Assembly: GCF_000003815.2 (NCBI RefSeq)
Contig: NC_049997.1
Location: 1,193,318-1,219,456, forward strand
Length of the DNA: 26,139 bases
Direction of reading: 5' to 3'
Source: Branchiostoma floridae
Taxonomy: Eukaryota > Chordata > Leptocardii > Amphioxiformes > Branchiostomatidae
The position numbers and the translations under genes are program-made. The notes under the pieces are model-generated. The model ran no database searches, was not told the origin of the DNA, and saw only the letters and a list, made by a program, of their open reading frames with translations. This document shows, piece by piece, positions 23,901-26,139 of this stretch (its first letter is position 1; each line of letters begins with the position of its first letter).

Positions 23901-24122
23901 TAACTAATAATCCGGAAGCCAGACTGTTGCCACGGGCCTAAAGGGTAAGCTTCTGGGCTCCAGGAACAAGATTCTTCGGAGTCCATATAGTGTAAAGGTT
24001 TCCTGCTCCTCTGAGGTAATCGAGGTTTTAGCGATAGTGCTGGCATGTAGTTTTCTTGGGGGATGATCGAATCTGTGGGTCCTTACACAGTCTGGGTTCC
24101 AGGCTGCACCCTACCGCCAAGC

Positions 24123-24165
24123 TATAAAGCCTCTGTAACGGGGCCTACACAGGGTTGCTTCAGTC
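24123..24165 (+). promoter_or_regulatory. Candidate core promoter of the dioxygenase-like gene
   Basis: TATAAA at 24123-24128 is followed 30-40 bases later by an initiator-like TTCAGTCT (24159-24166). The ATG is at 24244, so the leader would be about 80-90 bases. Confidence 0.5.
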
Positions 24166-24243
24166 TTTAAACCAGTCAAGCTCGTTCCTTAAGGAAGCAG
24201 GGCTTCTAAGAAGACGGCAGAGTTTCTTCAAACGATTTTAGCC

Positions 24244-25815
24244 ATGTTTCCGTTCGTGAGTATTCTACTTGTGGGCCTGATCGTCCTTCCTGAAGTCTTC
24301 GCCCAGTCAGGTATGAACCACTTCACTTTCCTCCTAGCTCTTAAATTAATGGTTCTGCACAGTTTTCACCCTTGTTTACCCCAAATGAGGAACCCATAGG
24401 GCAAACACGAGCCATTAGGTGGACCTACAGAACACTAAGCGACAAGCTACGTTTAAATCAAGAGTAGTTGGCAAGCGTACATGATATTTTTTCTGGACTG
24501 ACATAGCAAAATATTAGTAGTGCAGTTTTATCAGAACATATCAACGATCCATTAACCTACTTTGTGTTGATGTTGTTGTTTTTTGTGCATCAATCTGTAC
24601 TCCCACGACTAAGGGATCTTAAGTGATTCCATGTTAATTGTTCAGTATCGAATGAATTCAAGATTTCTATTAATGTGTAGTGTTAAGTCTGACCATCATT
24701 GGTTGTTAAATGTTCGCATCTCCAACCCCAGCTCTTGCAGAGAAAATGCAAGACCTTTTACAGCGTTCAGAACGTTAACAAGGGTCTAACCAGTACCAGC
24801 TGTATGTTGTTGTTGTGATATTCATCCTGTAGGTTAGAGGATGTTAGCCTGGTATCCAGCCGTTTCACAGCTCCCGAGTCTCTTCTGTCCTCTCTGCAAA
24901 TACTCGGGTGCTATAATAAATCTAGACAAACCTTTACTTATAAAGCACATCTGTTCTTACATTTTCAGTATCACAAAGAAACGAGAAGAAGCCGAATGTA
25001 CGCAGTAGAATATGATTCTTGAGTAGTGTAGATTCATTGTATCATTGTATCATTTGTTGTGACCTGTACTGAACCCAATGGGTATGTATGTTCAGAAAAG
25101 GTCTTCATTCAATTATAATGCGGCTGGATACGAGGCTACGAGGATGTGGTACAGAGGGAGGGGGAGGTAGGGAGAAAGAGAGAGAGATGAGGTCAAGCAA
25201 AAAATATTTTGCTTTCGGTTACAGTCCTGAAAAATAGGTTCGGTCGGTACGGATTCTCCTATTTTATTTTGTTTCTTGTTCGATTTCGGCCGAAGTGATC
25301 CAACAAATGCACGGGACCTCCATTAAACCCTCCATAAACGTAACAAAGTCGGGGCGAGGACCAGCAAAGGTGTCACCACCTGTTCCCCGCCCCTTCCACT
25401 TGTGTGGTGAATTTTAATAAACAAATAAACAAAGTAGTAAATTTCTTACTATGCATTCTAACTTCAACTGTTCAAAGTCTTACTCTTAGTATTGGAAATA
25501 CAAGAAGTCTGTATTGAATTTCAGACGGAATTTCTTTTGTCTTACAAGTCGAACAAAAAAAAAAGGGTCGGCACTTTTTTTTCTAAGGTCGGTCGGCTAA
25601 CTGGATACACGACACCTTTATAGATACAATAGATAACTAGAAGAATACAATGTTACAAAGTGAATTGTATAGTATTCTATCAGTCTGTTGACGTTTCCGT
25701 GGCTGCAGGTTGTGGTGCGACCCACCGGGATGTCCTGGGCCCGTACTACCTGCACGGAGTCCCGTACCAGCGACTGGTGTGCTCCGGGGGGCCATATCTA
25801 CTGGTCACGGGAACG
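24244..25815 (+). CDS. Secreted intradiol dioxygenase-like protein (first two exons, partial)
   Basis: Exon 1 (24244-24310) encodes MFPFVSILLVGLIVLPEVFA then QSG, a clear signal peptide. Exon 2 (25709-25815, cag acceptor and gtgagt donor, phases agree) continues CGATHRDVLGPYYLHGVPYQ and then RLVC...LLVTGT. The pattern C-x-x-T-x-x-D-x-x-GPYY-x-x-G-x-P-x-x-x-x-x-C followed by L-x-V-x-G-T resembles the start of the intradiol ring-cleavage dioxygenase fold as seen in eukaryotic secreted homologues. Bacterial members open catechol-type rings using non-haem Fe(III). The iron-ligand Tyr/His residues would lie in later exons outside the window, so catalysis cannot be judged. The 58 visible residues make the family call suggestive rather than certain; the splicing is well supported. 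Confidence 0.6.
24311..24842. other. Intron 1 of dioxygenase-like gene, 5' part
   Basis: AT-rich intron sequence with no recognised gene or repeat. Confidence 0.5.
24843..25139. mobile_element. Short inverted-repeat element, GTAGCCTG type
   Basis: GTTAGCCTGGTATCCAGCCG (24843-24862) faces CGGCTGGATACGAGGCTAC (25121-25139), about 19-bp ends with two mismatches around a 297-bp element. There is no coding capacity. It lies in intron 1 of the dioxygenase-like gene. Confidence 0.7.
25140..25708. other. Intron 1 of dioxygenase-like gene, 3' part
   Basis: Starts with a purine-rich tract (25150-25195) holding four G-runs within about 20 bases (gagggagggggaggtaggga) that could form a G-quadruplex. 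Further on are rtcggtcgg phrases near 25240 and 25588. No gene was recognised. Confidence 0.5.
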
Positions 25816-25870
25816 GTGAGTCACAGTTTCTACCAGTGGTGACCGACAGTGGAACTGGTAAGTGACAGTG

Positions 25871-26028
25871 ACAGTGGGGGTTCAAGTAGCGCCAACCGAG
25901 ACAATGTGAGTCACAGGCTGGATATGTGCCTGCCCACAGGGATATCGGACTCGGAGATTCGAGGATGGAATCTTGAGAAGAAAAGGGGGAGTGGTGTAAC
26001 AGTGGGGGTTCAAGTAGCGCCAGCCGAC
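25871..26028. repeat. 28-bp direct repeat
   Basis: acagtgggggttcaagtagc followed by gccaaccga occurs at 25871 and again at 25999 with one change (128-bp period), in the second intron of the dioxygenase-like gene. Confidence 0.85.
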
Positions 26029-26067
26029 TATGCCAAATGCCTGTTAGGCTTTTGGTCAAATTGGTTG

Positions 26068-26139
26068 TGCTGCTAGGTTTGTGATCTGACGGCCCGGGTT
26101 CGATTCTCGGGAGAATATATATTATATATGTATTAGTGT
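26068..26139 (+). repeat. tRNA-derived SINE-like copy 5, partial
   Basis: A B-box-like GGGTTCGATTCTCGGG is preceded by gctaggtttgtgatctgacggccc, followed by an AT repeat, and then the window ends. The box matches copy 4, but the core is not visible here. Confidence 0.4.

Overview
The window is eukaryotic nuclear DNA. It has spliced genes with GT-AG introns, dense short inverted-repeat elements, tRNA-derived SINE-like copies, a CR1/L2-like LINE and two N-runs (assembly gaps). The repeat mix, the intron-rich compact genes and a LINE with an N-terminal 2A-like motif suggest an invertebrate deuterostome. Amphioxus (Branchiostoma) is my best guess, but this is an inference from sequence style, not a database result.

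Layout: positions 1-3060 hold no recognisable gene, only tandem duplications, a (CA)n tract and several inverted-repeat elements. Positions 3118-11695 (+) carry a seven-exon gene for a secreted 381-residue protein. A signal peptide is followed directly by a histidine, then by an LPMO-like (copper histidine-brace type) domain, a Ser/Pro/Asp linker and a C-terminal domain resembling a family 2 carbohydrate-binding module. All splice phases agree. Positions 12843-18693 (-) carry a complete six-exon alpha-tubulin gene of 451 residues, convergent with the first gene. Positions about 20059-23515 (-) are a long LINE with a 2A-like motif, PHD-like zinc finger, APE endonuclease and reverse transcriptase, interrupted by a 100-N gap. 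Positions 24244-25815 (+) hold the first two exons of a gene that runs off the window; it encodes a secreted protein whose start resembles intradiol ring-cleavage dioxygenases.

The two plus-strand enzyme genes are both secreted and both oxidative: a putative polysaccharide oxygenase fused to a carbohydrate-binding module, and a putative aromatic-ring dioxygenase. Finding them about 12.5 kb apart raises the idea of extracellular plant or algal biomass (or chitin) processing in this animal. This is the most interesting hypothesis here, though co-function is unproven and an unrelated tubulin gene and a LINE lie between them.

Non-coding DNA is dominated by at least six inverted-repeat families with recurring copies. 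One, with TTA target duplications, has landed exactly on a tubulin splice donor and supplies part of it. Another starts a few bases from a donor of the LPMO-like gene. A 1.27-kb TTAA-flanked element carries three octamer palindromes with identical internal spacing.
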